Source: CAYYWP01 sp050176585
GTDB taxonomy: Bacteria > Desulfobacterota > Binatia > HRBIN30 > CADEER01
Direction: 5' to 3'
Length of the DNA stretch: 64,000 bases
NCBI GenBank assembly: GCA_050176585.1
Contig: JBFXHX010000016.1
Location: 1-64,000 of the forward strand
Under the pieces are notes generated by a model, which was given only the letters and a program-made list of their open reading frames with translations, had not been told where the DNA came from and made no database searches. Positions 28,070-36,849 of the stretch are shown one piece after another. Position numbers and translations under genes: made by a program. Within the stretch, counting starts at the first letter, position 1. Each line of letters begins with the position of its first letter.

Positions 28070-29344
28070 ATGATGAAACGACGAGAATTCCTCCGTCTTC
28101 TGGCCGCCGCGGGAGCGAGCACGGCCGCCTTCGCGATCACGAACCCGCTGCGCCCGCGCCTGGGATTCTCCCAGACCAGCACGGGCAAGACCTTGGTCGT
28201 GATCTTCCAGCGCGGCGGCTGCGACGGCCTCAACACCGTCATCCCGTTCGGCGATTCCAACTACTACACACTGCGCAACGTGATCGCGGTCGCGCCGCCG
28301 AATGCGGCTGACCCGACCGCCGCGGTGGCGCTGAACGGGTTCGGAGCGCCGTCGGATTTCTTCGGATTGCATCCGAGCCTCTCGCCGCTGATGCGGATCT
28401 GGAACGACGGCGGCCTGGCCGTGCTGCCGGCCACGCACTATCCCAATGCATCGCAATCCCACTTCGACGGCCAGGAGAACCTCGAGAGCGGAGCGAGCAC
28501 CGCGACCGTCGATGGCTGGCTGAACCGCCACCTGGTGTCGCTGCCGCGACCCGCGGCGCTGCGCGCAGTGGGTTTCGGCGACGAGCTGCCGCATGCGTTA
28601 CGCGGCGAGCTGGTCGTGTCCACCTTCAACGACATCGCGAGCTTTCGGCTCAGCCTGGCCGCCGATCAGGAGCAGGCGCTGCTCACCGATCTCGCCCGGG
28701 TGTACAGCCAGGCGCCCGACAGCGACAAGGCGTACCGCGCGCTCGTGCTCGAGCACGGCCGCGCCGTGGTGAACGATCTCGCGGTGCTGAGTGGCGTGGA
28801 CACGGCGGCCTATCGGCCCGCCAACGGCGCCGTGTACCCGAGCTCGGGTTATGGCCGGCAGTTGCGCCAGATCGCCCAGTTGATCAAAGAAGACGTCGGC
28901 CTCGAGACCGCCGCGCTCAGCATCGGCGGATGGGATACGCACTCGAGCCAAGGCGGGGGAGAGCCCACCGGGCAGCAGGCGCGCCGGCACCAGGATTTCG
29001 CCGCCGGCATCGCGGCCCTGTACACCGACCTCGGGACGCGCATGAGCGACGTGACGATCGTGACCATGACCGAGTTCGGTCGCACGTCCGCCGATAACGG
29101 GAGCGGCGGCACCGACCATGGACACGCAGCCGCGTGGTTCGTCGCCGGCGGTGCCGTGCGCGGCGGGGTGTATGGAACTTGGCCTGGCCTCGGCCCGACG
29201 CAGTTGCTGCGCGGCCGGTATCTAAACCACAGCATCGACTTCCGCGACGTCATGGGCGACGTGCTGAGCGCACATCTCAGCAACGCCAATATCGCCGCAG
29301 TTCTCCCGGGGCATACGTACAGACCTGTCGGTCTGTTCGCCTGA
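28070..29344 (+). CDS. DUF1501 family protein, Tat-exported
   Basis: The 424-residue protein begins with a twin-arginine signal (KRREFLRLLAAAG). The DUF1501 hallmarks FQRGGCDGLNTVIP, THYPNASQSHFDGQENLES (split here by domain position), GWDTHSSQGG and TEFGRTSADNGSGGTDHG are present. The family is distantly related to sulfatase/alkaline-phosphatase folds and commonly sits next to DUF1800 genes, as here (85 bases downstream). Probable co-transcription with the DUF1800 giant suggests joint function in the periplasm or at the surface. The substrate is unknown. Confidence 0.92.
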   Translation: MMKRREFLRLLAAAGASTAAFAITNPLRPRLGFSQTSTGKTLVVIFQRGGCDGLNTVIPFGDSNYYTLRNVIAVAPPNAADPTAAVALNGFGAPSDFFGLHPSLSPLMRIWNDGGLAVLPATHYPNASQSHFDGQENLESGASTATVDGWLNRHLVSLPRPAALRAVGFGDELPHALRGELVVSTFNDIASFRLSLAADQEQALLTDLARVYSQAPDSDKAYRALVLEHGRAVVNDLAVLSGVDTAAYRPANGAVYPSSGYGRQLRQIAQLIKEDVGLETAALSIGGWDTHSSQGGGEPTGQQARRHQDFAAGIAALYTDLGTRMSDVTIVTMTEFGRTSADNGSGGTDHGHAAAWFVAGGAVRGGVYGTWPGLGPTQLLRGRYLNHSIDFRDVMGDVLSAHLSNANIAAVLPGHTYRPVGLFA

Positions 29345-29385
29345 AGGCGCGACTCACCCACCATCGCGCCTGCGGGCCGAACGGC

Positions 29386-29417
29386 GCAGATCCCGCCGCC
29401 CGGGCGGCGGGATCTGC
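29386..29417. terminator. 32-bp perfect palindrome between convergent genes
   Basis: GCAGATCCCGCCGCCC is followed immediately by its exact reverse complement. It lies 41 bases after the DUF1501 stop and 16 bases beyond the stop of the convergent gene. It would form a very stable hairpin in either transcript. A T-tract is absent, so it is a probable bidirectional terminator of non-canonical type. Confidence 0.5.
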
Positions 29418-29433
29418 GTGCACTGCAAGGACG

Positions 29434-29754
29434 TTACTTCTCTCGAACGATCGTGGTCCCGCCGTTTCCACGGCTGGCCATGGCGATCAACGCGATGACC
29501 AGCACCACGCCCACGGCGCCCGCCACCAACACGAGCGGGTTGGCGAACCACACCACCCGATCGCCACCGCCGTCCCTGTCGATCTTCACATTGATGTCTG
29601 GGCCGCCCTGCGCCGGGGGGTTTTGCGCCGGTGCGCCCTCTGGAGGCGCCGCGAGCGCAGTGTTCGATGTGTTCAGCCATTGCGGCGACTGAACGGTACC
29701 CATCCAGGGCAGTGTCAGCGCCGACACCACGAGCAACAATCGAACAGTTTTCAT
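29434..29754 (-). CDS. Small exported membrane protein, unknown
   Basis: The 106-residue protein has a signal peptide (MKTVRLLLVVSALTLPWMG), a Pro-rich segment with EGAPAQNPPAQGG, a short charged region (VKIDRDGGGDR) and a C-terminal membrane helix (~75-95, LVLVAGAVGVVLVIALIAM) ending in a charged tail. GAGGAGG precedes the ATG at 29754. No family is recognised; the topology suggests a small single-pass envelope protein. Confidence 0.65.
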   Translation of the reverse strand: MKTVRLLLVVSALTLPWMGTVQSPQWLNTSNTALAAPPEGAPAQNPPAQGGPDINVKIDRDGGGDRVVWFANPLVLVAGAVGVVLVIALIAMASRGNGGTTIVREK

Positions 29755-30107
29755 ACCGTCCTCCTCTGGCGGCGGTACGGTCAGCAAGAACCGTCCCACT
29801 CGTGCGTGCCCAATACGTCAGCGCAGGGAGGACGTGCACGGGCACCGGAGCAGAAACAAATTACAATCCGCTCTTCTCGTCGCCCCAACCTGGTCCTCTC
29901 GATGTGACGGCTGGAGCCGCTGGGCTCGTAAACTACACGGCCATACTGCGCGGCTCGGCGGCCCGGTTGGAAACACCGGCCTGTGCAGTGCCGGATCTGA
30001 GGATGGGCGAGCAGCACTGATGTGCGCACCGCGCCGCGCCGCACGGCGCGGTGCGCGGAACGGGTATGGTCTTGTCCGCCGGTGGCAGGCTCCGGCACAC
30101 TGTCTCC
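29755..30107. other. Divergent intergenic region with hairpin
   Basis: These 353 bases lie between the divergent small membrane protein and Nudix genes. There is no supported coding frame. A less GC-rich stretch near 29855-29950 may hold promoters. A strong hairpin lies at 30024-30056. Confidence 0.45.
30024..30056 (+). repeat. 13-bp perfect inverted repeat upstream of the Nudix gene
   Basis: GCGCACCGCGCCG (30024-30036) pairs perfectly with 30044-30056 around a 7-base loop, ending 51 bases before the Nudix start. It may be a terminator of an upstream transcript or a 5' leader structure. Confidence 0.45.
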
Positions 30108-30656
30108 ATGCCGGACTTCCCCCGCGCTCCCGACAACTTCTCGAGGCGCACGCCGGACGGGGATACACACGAACGGCTCGTGTGCGATCACTGTGGCTTC
30201 ATCAATTACGAAAATCCGAAGATCGTCGTCGGTTCGGTCTGTACGTGGGGCGAACGCATTCTGCTGTGCCGGCGCGCCATTCCACCGCGGCGGGGATTTT
30301 GGACCTTACCCGCCGGCTATCTGGAGGTGTTCGAGACCACGTTGGCAGGGGCTGCCCGAGAGGCTTGGGAGGAGGCCTGTGCTCGCATCGAGATCGAGGC
30401 GCTGCTGGCCGTTTACAACATTCCGCGCCTCAGCCAGGTGCAGGTGATCTATCGCGCCCGTCTGTTGAATGGCGACATTGCGGCCGGACCGGAGAGCTTG
30501 GAGGTGGGTCTGTTCTGCTGGGAGGAGATCCCGTGGGATGAGATCGCCTTCCCGAGCGTCCGGTGGGCGCTTCACCACTTCCGGGAGGTGCGCGAGCGGC
30601 CGGAGTTTGCCGCGCGCGGAAATCCGCCCGGCGAACTCGGCGACTACGAGCGGTGA
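30108..30656 (+). CDS. Nudix hydrolase with zinc-ribbon
   Basis: The 182-residue protein has an N-terminal zinc-ribbon-like CDHCGFINYENPK segment (only one clear CxxC pair) followed by a Nudix domain. The Nudix box GYLEVFETTLAGAAREAWEE fits G-x5-E-x7-RE-x2-EE, except that the usual final Gly is Cys (EEACA). It probably hydrolyses an ADP-ribose or NADH-type nucleotide diphosphate; similar proteins are often annotated as ADP-ribose pyrophosphatases. The start chosen is the ATG just before the conserved region. Confidence 0.85.
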   Translation: MPDFPRAPDNFSRRTPDGDTHERLVCDHCGFINYENPKIVVGSVCTWGERILLCRRAIPPRRGFWTLPAGYLEVFETTLAGAAREAWEEACARIEIEALLAVYNIPRLSQVQVIYRARLLNGDIAAGPESLEVGLFCWEEIPWDEIAFPSVRWALHHFREVRERPEFAARGNPPGELGDYER

Positions 30657-30725
30657 ACCGCGACCGCGGAGCCGCACACCGGCGGCGCCGCGATCGCGGC
30701 GGTGCCTAGGGTCGGCCGCAATGCG

Positions 30726-31121
30726 CTACAGCCGCGCCACACATTTGACCTCGATCATCAGCTCCGGGAAGGCGAGACGCGGGATCTGAATCAGCGTGCT
30801 GGTCACGGCCGGACGCCCCGGGTACACCTCGGGACGGACTTTCGCCGCCGCGACCATTGCCGCCTCGATGTCCGTCACGAAGGTCACTTCGTCCACCACG
30901 TTGTCGAGCGTGGCGCCGAACTGCGCCAGCACCTTGCGGATGTTCACGTAGGTCTGCCGCATCTGCGCTTCCATATCGCCGCTGCCGATAATGGTGCCGT
31001 TGTCGTCGTGGCTCACCTGACCGGAGAGGTAGATGGTGTCGCCCACCTTCACCGCTTGCGCGTACCCGTAATCCTTCTCCCAGGGCACCCCCAGACTCGC
31101 GGTCTCTCTGTTCACCGCCAT
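30726..31121 (-). CDS. RidA/YjgF family enamine/imine deaminase
   Basis: The 131-residue protein has the RidA fold signatures VGDTIYLSGQVSHD, a QTYVNIRKVLAQFGATLDNV helix and the Arg of GRPAVTST. RidA proteins hydrolyse reactive 2-aminoacrylate-type imines. GAGGAGG lies five bases before the ATG at 31121. The C-terminal EVKCVA strand is typical of the family. Subfamily is uncertain. Confidence 0.88.
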   Translation of the reverse strand: MAVNRETASLGVPWEKDYGYAQAVKVGDTIYLSGQVSHDDNGTIIGSGDMEAQMRQTYVNIRKVLAQFGATLDNVVDEVTFVTDIEAAMVAAAKVRPEVYPGRPAVTSTLIQIPRLAFPELMIEVKCVARL

Positions 31122-31170
31122 AGGAACCTCCTCGGGCATTCAACGGGACGCGCCGAATGCCGGCTGGTGG

Positions 31171-31194
31171 CCGGCGCCGTACCGGCGGCGCCGG
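31171..31194 (-). terminator. GC hairpin after the NTF2-like gene
   Basis: CCGGCGCCG and CGGCGCCGG form a perfect 9-bp stem with a 6-base loop, just after the stop of the upstream minus-strand gene. No T-tract. Confidence 0.35.
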
Positions 31195-31195
31195 G

Positions 31196-31621
31196 CTAGT
31201 GGATGTGAAAGACGGACGCCAGGATGCGCCAGCGCGGCGCATCGCGGATCAGCGTGTACGACTGGCGCCATTGCTTCAGCAGACTGCCATCGGCGCGCAA
31301 CAGCGACCACGTCACCGAGGCCAGGACACTGCGCGTGCCGAGCGGGACCACCTCGAGATCCGCGCAGTGACTGCTGCGATAACCGTCTTCGTAGTGCGTA
31401 TCCGCGACGGTCTGAAAAAAGCGCTCGAGCTCCGGCGGCGACTGCAGGCAGATCACGGAGCCGTCGGCGCGTACCGTGACGCAGGGCGTGTGATAGAGCG
31501 CGGCGAGCTCTCCCGCGCGAGGGCGCGCGCCGCCCGGCGATAGCCCGCTGAGCGCATTGAACACGCGGTTGTACTCGGTGATGAACGCGCCGACGTCACG
31601 GGCGAGATCCTGTGCAGGCAT
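31196..31621 (-). CDS. NTF2/SnoaL-like protein
   Basis: The 141-residue protein has the layout of the NTF2-like alpha+beta barrel: an N-terminal helix (~1-25), LYHTPCVTVRADG, a second helix with ELERFFQTVADTHYEDGY, and strands VLASVTWSLLRADGS, WRQSYTLIRD and WRILASVFHI. Such proteins are small enzymes or ligand binders, and no catalytic assignment is possible. CAGGAGGA precedes the ATG at 31621; the frame extends upstream without support. Confidence 0.75.
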   Translation of the reverse strand: MPAQDLARDVGAFITEYNRVFNALSGLSPGGARPRAGELAALYHTPCVTVRADGSVICLQSPPELERFFQTVADTHYEDGYRSSHCADLEVVPLGTRSVLASVTWSLLRADGSLLKQWRQSYTLIRDAPRWRILASVFHIH

Positions 31622-31740
31622 GGCTAGTCCTCCTGGCCGGTAAGCCGCCGGCCGGCGGGCGGCGGCACGCGCGGGCGGCGCGACGGCGATGGTCGCGCGG
31701 CTGTGCGGGGCAGCCGAGACATCGACATGCGGACTCGACG

Positions 31741-32142
31741 TCAGCGCAGCGCGCGATGATCGCGCAGCATGCAGCGATCCATGATCACCAGCAGGCCCGC
31801 CGCGCGCGCCGCGGCCGCGGCCGCCTCGTTTACCACGCCGTCCTGCATCCAGATGGCACGGGCGCCGGCGGCAATGGCGTCGGCCACGATTGGCTCGACG
31901 AGCTCGGAACGGCGGAAGATGTCGACGACCTCGACGGGGGGTGGAACCGCGCGCACGTCCGGATAGCACGGCAGATCGCGCCATTGCCGCAAGCGCGGGT
32001 TGACGGGCAGGATCTCGTAGCCCGCGGCGCGCAGGTATGAAGCTACGCCGTGGGATGGGCGGGACGGATTGTCGGACAAGCCCACGACGGCGATTCTGTG
32101 GAAGCTGCGCAAGATGTGCGCGGCGCGTGCCGACTCGTCCAC
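31741..32142 (-). CDS. CoA-binding domain protein (YccU-like)
   Basis: The 133-residue protein is a single Rossmann CoA-binding domain like E. coli YccU: IAVVGLSDNPSRPSHGVA, YEILPVNP, VDIFRRSELV, AIWMQDGVVN and VMDRCM. Function beyond CoA binding is unknown. It starts at GTG 14 bases after the purM stop and is likely co-transcribed with purM. Confidence 0.9.
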   Translation of the reverse strand: MDESARAAHILRSFHRIAVVGLSDNPSRPSHGVASYLRAAGYEILPVNPRLRQWRDLPCYPDVRAVPPPVEVVDIFRRSELVEPIVADAIAAGARAIWMQDGVVNEAAAAAARAAGLLVIMDRCMLRDHRALR

Positions 32143-32155
32143 GTCGACCCCGATC

Positions 32156-33247
32156 CTAGGCGGGCGGCGCGCACTCGGCCGGGCGGAATTCCTTCCCTGC
32201 GCTCACCAGCCCGTGCGTGGGCAGCCATACGCGCCGCTGGGAATCCGCGACGGCGCGCCCGATCACCTGTGCCCGGTGGCCGTGCTCGGACGCGATGGCG
32301 CAGGCGCGTTCCGCTTCGTCTGCGGGCACGACGGCTGCGAAACCAGTACCCATGTTGAAGGTGCGAAACATCTCGGCGTCGGCGACGTCCGCCGCGCGCT
32401 GAATGAGACCGAAGATCGGCGGTGCCGGCAGCGGGCGATCGATCACGAATCCCATCGGAGCCGCGATGCGCGACAGGTTCAAAAGCCCGTCTCCGGTGAT
32501 GTGCAGGAAGGCCTTCACCGCGAGTCCGGCATTCAGCGTCGCCAGCGCGGGGCGTACGTAGAGCACCGTCGGTTCCAGGAGCTCTTCGCCGAGCGTGCGG
32601 CCGAGCTCGGGCAGCCGCTCGTGAAGCCCGAGACCGGCGCGTTGCAGCAGTGCATGGCGCGCCAATGTGTAGCCGTTGCTGTGCAATCCGCTGCTGGCGA
32701 GGCCGATGACTGCGTCGCCGGCCGCGACGTCCTGACCGACCAGCACGCGCTGCGGATGGACGGTGCCAAAGCAGGTGCCGACGAGCTCGAACGGATACGC
32801 GACATCGCCCGGCATCATCTCGCGGAGCTGGGCGATCTCCCCACCGGGGATGTTCACACCGGCCAGCTGCGCCCCGTCGTGCAAGCCTTTGCCGATCGCG
32901 CCGAGCACGTCGGCGTCCACGTGGTGCACGGCGATGTAGTCGACCAGCGACACGGGCCGCGCGCCCACGCAGAGCACGTCGTTGGCGTTCATTGCGACGC
33001 AATCGATGCCGACCGTGTCGTAGCGCTCCAGCGCCTGCGCGACCAACAGCTTCGTGCCGACGCCGTCGGTGGACACGGCGACGGCCAAGTCGTTCGCCAG
33101 CGGCAGGACGTTGGCGTAATACCCGAGCGGCAGCAGCGGCGTCACCGCATTAAACGCGAAGGTTGCGTTCACCCACGTCGCGAGGCGGCCGAGAGCACCT
33201 TCCACGGCCTCCGTATCCACTCCGACCGCTCCGTACGTCAGCGCCAT
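32156..33247 (-). CDS. purM: Phosphoribosylformylglycinamidine cyclo-ligase
   Basis: The 363-residue protein is AIR synthetase, converting FGAM to AIR in purine synthesis. Conserved segments are STDGVGTKLLVAQ, CVAMNANDVLCVGARP, GEIAQL, GLASSGLHSNGYTLAR, EPTVLYV, FNMGTGF and a HITGDGLLNLSRI loop. In most PurM proteins that loop reads HITGGG, so the Gly-to-Asp change is a variant. Other purine genes are not adjacent. Confidence 0.94.
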   Translation of the reverse strand: MALTYGAVGVDTEAVEGALGRLATWVNATFAFNAVTPLLPLGYYANVLPLANDLAVAVSTDGVGTKLLVAQALERYDTVGIDCVAMNANDVLCVGARPVSLVDYIAVHHVDADVLGAIGKGLHDGAQLAGVNIPGGEIAQLREMMPGDVAYPFELVGTCFGTVHPQRVLVGQDVAAGDAVIGLASSGLHSNGYTLARHALLQRAGLGLHERLPELGRTLGEELLEPTVLYVRPALATLNAGLAVKAFLHITGDGLLNLSRIAAPMGFVIDRPLPAPPIFGLIQRAADVADAEMFRTFNMGTGFAAVVPADEAERACAIASEHGHRAQVIGRAVADSQRRVWLPTHGLVSAGKEFRPAECAPPA

Positions 33248-33367
33248 CGCTGGCGCACCTTAACCCGGATCGCACGTCGATTCCACGACGCGTGCTTCGC
33301 GCGCGCGATCACCTTGCTTTTGCACCGGCGAACGGGGAGGATTCGCAGCTAGCGGGCTCGCATTGGC

Positions 33368-33757
33368 ATGGTGTCTCGTCTCACGAGAATGTTGCTCGGG
33401 CTCGGTGCGGCCGGGCTGTTGATCGGGCCCCTGGTCTTTCGGCTCGCGCCGCAGGCACAGGAGCGCGCGCTCGAGGAGGATGAAGTCACGCCGGGCGAGC
33501 TGCAACTCTACATCGACGTCTACACGGCGATGCAGGCCAATCACGACCTGGTGCTCGACGATGCGCTGGCGCAGAAGGGCGTACAGGTCGCGCAGTTCCG
33601 CAGTATCGAGCGCCGAGTGCAGCGCGACGATCGGCTGGTGCGCAAGGTGCGGGAGGCGCTGATTGCGAGTGCCAAGACGCGCAATGAGCAACCTCCGCTG
33701 GTCGGCGGCTCGCCAGGGACCCCGGGGCCGGCGACGCCGAGCGCTCCCGTCCCGTGA
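33368..33757 (+). CDS. Small hypothetical protein with N-terminal membrane segment
   Basis: The 129-residue protein has an N-terminal hydrophobic helix (MLLGLGAAGLLIGPLVFRL), a charged helical region (~35-105) and a Pro/Gly-rich tail. It is probably anchored in the membrane. Ribosome site is weak. It is followed by two small genes on the same strand. No family recognised. Confidence 0.6.
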   Translation: MVSRLTRMLLGLGAAGLLIGPLVFRLAPQAQERALEEDEVTPGELQLYIDVYTAMQANHDLVLDDALAQKGVQVAQFRSIERRVQRDDRLVRKVREALIASAKTRNEQPPLVGGSPGTPGPATPSAPVP

Positions 33758-33879
33758 CTCATGCGCCGGCGCTCCCGGCGTGCAGCGATGGCGGTGCGCC
33801 GCGGCTGGCACGGCCTTGCACTGCGTCGGCTCGCATGACAGCTTTCCTGCTACCGCGATCTGCACGGCAGGAGGACGCG

Positions 33880-34140
33880 ATGGCTGACCAGCCCCAGGAT
33901 GATGGGCCGATAGATGCCCAAGAAGTGCTGCGCACATTGGACGATGTGCGCAGCCGGTTGCGGACGCTGATCTGGGCGCTGCACGGCATGCACCAGGACA
34001 TGTCGTCACTCACCGTCGACGACCTCACCGACCTCGAGCATTTGCTGACCGAGACCCTCGATCACCTGCTCTCGCCCGCTTACGAGGCGGTGAGTCAGAT
34101 GCTGGGCGCCAGCTCCGGCGGCGCGGTCACGACCCACTGA
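33880..34140 (+). CDS. Small helical hypothetical protein
   Basis: The 86-residue acidic protein starts after AGGAGG and is mostly helical (VLRTLDDVRSRLRTLIWALHG; LTDLEHLLTETLDHLL), with possible coiled-coil character. The frame is open from 33754 but the ribosome site selects 33880. No known domain. It is 15 bases before the next gene and probably in an operon with it. Confidence 0.65.
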   Translation: MADQPQDDGPIDAQEVLRTLDDVRSRLRTLIWALHGMHQDMSSLTVDDLTDLEHLLTETLDHLLSPAYEAVSQMLGASSGGAVTTH

Positions 34141-34155
34141 GATCGGCGACATCGA

Positions 34156-34488
34156 ATGGCGCGCGTGTGGTTCGTGCGGCGCCGCGGCGGCCTGTGGGTC
34201 GCTCCGGGAGGCGATCCCGCCTTCGAGCGGCCGTTTGCCGAGTTGATCTTTCCGCTCTGTCTCGGCACCCATCGCCGGCTATTCAACGACGTGCCGACGC
34301 CGTCGCCGGACGAACCGCCGGCACCTCCGTCCGAGCTGCAACGCGTGTTCATCGAGGTCGGAGACAGCGACCTCGACGGCCTGAAGTTCACCGCCTACCA
34401 GCCCGGCTATTACGATTCACCATACTCCCCAGCCGAGGTGGCACGGCGCCTCGGCGGCCCGCGGGCTGCGCGGCCGGCCGCCGCCTGA
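34156..34488 (+). CDS. Small hypothetical protein (MARVWFVRRRGG family)
   Basis: The 110-residue protein begins MARVWFVRRRGGLWVAPGG, has a Pro-rich middle (PTPSPDEPPAPPSE), a FIEVGDSDLDGLKF segment and a PGYYDSPYSPAEVARRLGG tail. No catalytic motif or membrane segment. I cannot assign function; position suggests a unit with the preceding small gene. Confidence 0.6.
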   Translation: MARVWFVRRRGGLWVAPGGDPAFERPFAELIFPLCLGTHRRLFNDVPTPSPDEPPAPPSELQRVFIEVGDSDLDGLKFTAYQPGYYDSPYSPAEVARRLGGPRAARPAAA

Positions 34489-34630
34489 CCAATCCGTGCT
34501 GCGCTCGGCTGACCGTGGCGGCCGCCTGACTCGGCGGCCGGCGATCCCTCGGACGGTCAGCGACTCGCCGCATCGCTCCGCTGGCAGCGGGTCGGCGCCC
34601 GCGTGAGACGCCGCGCGCGGCGTCTGCGCG

Positions 34631-35155
34631 ATGCCCAATTTTCGCCACCGCCTGACGCGGGCGCAGCAGCGCGAGTACGACCGCAGCAACGCGGTCAGCT
34701 CGATCCCGATTCGCGCGACGCCGCGCCTCGGGCGCGCGGTCATGCTGCTCGAATGGGCGCTGGAGCACGACGATCGCTCGCGCACCGCGCGCGTGGCCCA
34801 GGTCATCTGCGACGAGCTGTGCACCGCTTTGAAGATCGTCGGCTTGCGCGTGGAGGTCAAGGCGGTACGGCCGTCCGACAGTCGCGGAGAATTACACGGC
34901 TTGTACCAGTCGACTGGCCCGCGGCGGATCATCAGCGTGTGGATGCATACCGCGAAGCGCGCGCAGGTGGTGAAGTACAAGACGTTTCTGCGGACGCTCG
35001 TGCATGAGCTGTGTCACCACCTCGACTACGAGCTGCTGCGCCTGAACGACTCGTTCCACACCGACGGGTTCTTCAAGCGCGAGTCCAGCGTGACCCACCA
35101 ACTCATCGCCGCCGCACGCCGGGAGGAGGCCCGCCGGGCAGCGCTCATGGGCTGA
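34631..35155 (+). CDS. HExxH zinc-peptidase-like protein
   Basis: The 174-residue protein has LVHELCHHLDYELL around residue 122-135, an HExxH zinc motif, and FHTDGFFKRESS about 20 residues later, where His or Glu could be the third ligand. The architecture (N-terminal basic region, then alpha/beta domain ending in a gluzincin-like helix) resembles SprT/WLM-type minimal metalloproteases, but no family is certain. No signal peptide, so it is probably cytoplasmic. It precedes the Ycf45-like ATPase gene on the same strand. Confidence 0.7.
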   Translation: MPNFRHRLTRAQQREYDRSNAVSSIPIRATPRLGRAVMLLEWALEHDDRSRTARVAQVICDELCTALKIVGLRVEVKAVRPSDSRGELHGLYQSTGPRRIISVWMHTAKRAQVVKYKTFLRTLVHELCHHLDYELLRLNDSFHTDGFFKRESSVTHQLIAAARREEARRAALMG

Positions 35156-35240
35156 GTTGGGCGTTGCTCGGGCCAGCGGGCGGCCCTTGTGGCACCGCTA
35201 TCGAGTCGCATTCGAAGCGCGAATGGTGTAAGAAGTTTTC

Positions 35241-36788
35241 GTGCGGTCGACTACGGCGGCGGGGGTTCGTGAGACACGCATCGAAGTCACTGACAACCTC
35301 GATGAGTTGCTCTCCGTTCTGCCTCCCCGCCTCGCGCACGTACTCCGGGCCGATACCGCTCTGGCAAATCTGATCGAGGTCGTATGCGACCTCGGCCGGG
35401 TCCCTGAAGCGCGCTTCCCGACCGGCGTCACCAGCCTCTCGGATGCCGCCGTCGCGCGCGAGGACCTGGACTACGTCGCGGCGCACATCGGGCAGTTCAA
35501 TAAGGACAACCGGGCCGGTATCGAACGCACCCTCCACCGCATTTCCGCGCTGCGCAATCGCGTGGGGGACATCGTCGGCGTCACCTGCCGCGTCGGCCGC
35601 GCCGTTTATGGCACCATCGACATCGTTCGCGACGTGGTCGAAGCGGGCAAGAGCGTGTTGCTCGTCGGCCGGCCCGGCGTTGGCAAGACGACGTTGCTGC
35701 GCGATGCGGCGCGCGTGCTTGCGGACGACCTGCAACGCCGCGTCATGATCGTCGACACCTCCAACGAGATTGGCGGGGACGGTGACATTCCGCATCCCGG
35801 CATCGGACATGCGCGCCGCATCCAGGTGCCGGCACCCGAGCTGCAGCACGCGGTCATGATCGAAGCGGTCGAGAACCACATGCCCGAAGTGGTGGTGATC
35901 GACGAGATCGGCACCGAAGCGGAGGCGCTGGCCGCGCGCACGATCGCCGAGCGCGGCGTACAGCTCATCGCGACCGCGCACGGGAACACGCTCGACAACC
36001 TGGTCGCCAACCCGACGCTCTCCGACCTGGTCGGCGGCATCCAGGCGGTCACGCTCGGTGACGAAGAGGCCCGTCGCCGGCGCACGCAGAAGACCGTGCT
36101 CGAGCGCAAAGCCCCTCCGACGTTCGACGTCGCCGTGGAGATCCGCGATCGCGATCGCTTCGCCGTCCACGCCGACGTCGCGGCCACCGTGGACCGGCTG
36201 CTGCGCAATCGCCCGGCCGAGCCGGAGATGCGGGTGCGGCAGGAGGACGGCAGCGTGTCGGTCGAACGCGTGCCGGCGCCGCTCGCGGTGCCCGTTCCCG
36301 CCGAAGATCGGCCCGGCCCGGCGCCGCGCCCGACGCGCATCTTCGCGTATGCGCTACGGCGCGATCGGGTAGAACGGGCGATCCGCGCGCTGGAGCTCCC
36401 CGCGGTGATGGTCGACGCGCCGGGCACCGCGGACGTGGTGCTCACGCTCCGCGCAGTCGCCAAGAAGCAGCCGCACCGCTTGCGCGAGGCGCTACCGCCG
36501 GCCGCGCGCATTCACGCCGTGGCGTCGAGCAGCCCCGGCAAGATCGAACAGGCGCTCCGCGAGCTGTTTGCGCTCGACGCGGCGCGGCCCGAACAGGACG
36601 CTGCGCTACGCGAAGCCGAAGAAGCGGTGATCGAAGTGATCGCGACGCGCAAACCGGTGGAGCTCGCGCCGCGTGCTGCACATCTGCGGCGCTTACAGCA
36701 CGAGCTCGCGGACGCGTACGGCCTCGAGTCGCAGAGCGTCGGTCGGGAGCCGTTTCGCCACGTGCTCATCCGTCCGGCGGAACGCTGA
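35241..36788 (+). CDS. Ycf45/SpoIIIAA-like AAA ATPase with R3H-like C-terminus
   Basis: The 515-residue protein has an N-terminal DELLSVLPPRL segment as in SpoIIIAA/Ycf45. The ATPase core (~130-290) has Walker A VGRPGVGKTTLLR, a RVMIVDTSNEIGGDGDIPH motif, Walker B VVVIDEIGT and TAHGN. A middle region (~365-470) is specific, and the C-terminus (AYGLESQSVGREPFRHVLI) resembles the R3H-type nucleic-acid-binding end. Homologues occur in cyanobacteria, plastids and many other bacteria, and their role is unclear. The GTG start follows AAGAAG. Confidence 0.85.
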   Translation: MRSTTAAGVRETRIEVTDNLDELLSVLPPRLAHVLRADTALANLIEVVCDLGRVPEARFPTGVTSLSDAAVAREDLDYVAAHIGQFNKDNRAGIERTLHRISALRNRVGDIVGVTCRVGRAVYGTIDIVRDVVEAGKSVLLVGRPGVGKTTLLRDAARVLADDLQRRVMIVDTSNEIGGDGDIPHPGIGHARRIQVPAPELQHAVMIEAVENHMPEVVVIDEIGTEAEALAARTIAERGVQLIATAHGNTLDNLVANPTLSDLVGGIQAVTLGDEEARRRRTQKTVLERKAPPTFDVAVEIRDRDRFAVHADVAATVDRLLRNRPAEPEMRVRQEDGSVSVERVPAPLAVPVPAEDRPGPAPRPTRIFAYALRRDRVERAIRALELPAVMVDAPGTADVVLTLRAVAKKQPHRLREALPPAARIHAVASSSPGKIEQALRELFALDAARPEQDAALREAEEAVIEVIATRKPVELAPRAAHLRRLQHELADAYGLESQSVGREPFRHVLIRPAER

Positions 36789-36849
36789 AAACCCTACGGA
36801 GACAAGCCGCACAGACGCTCTCGACGGCGCGTCAACAGAAAGAAACTCC

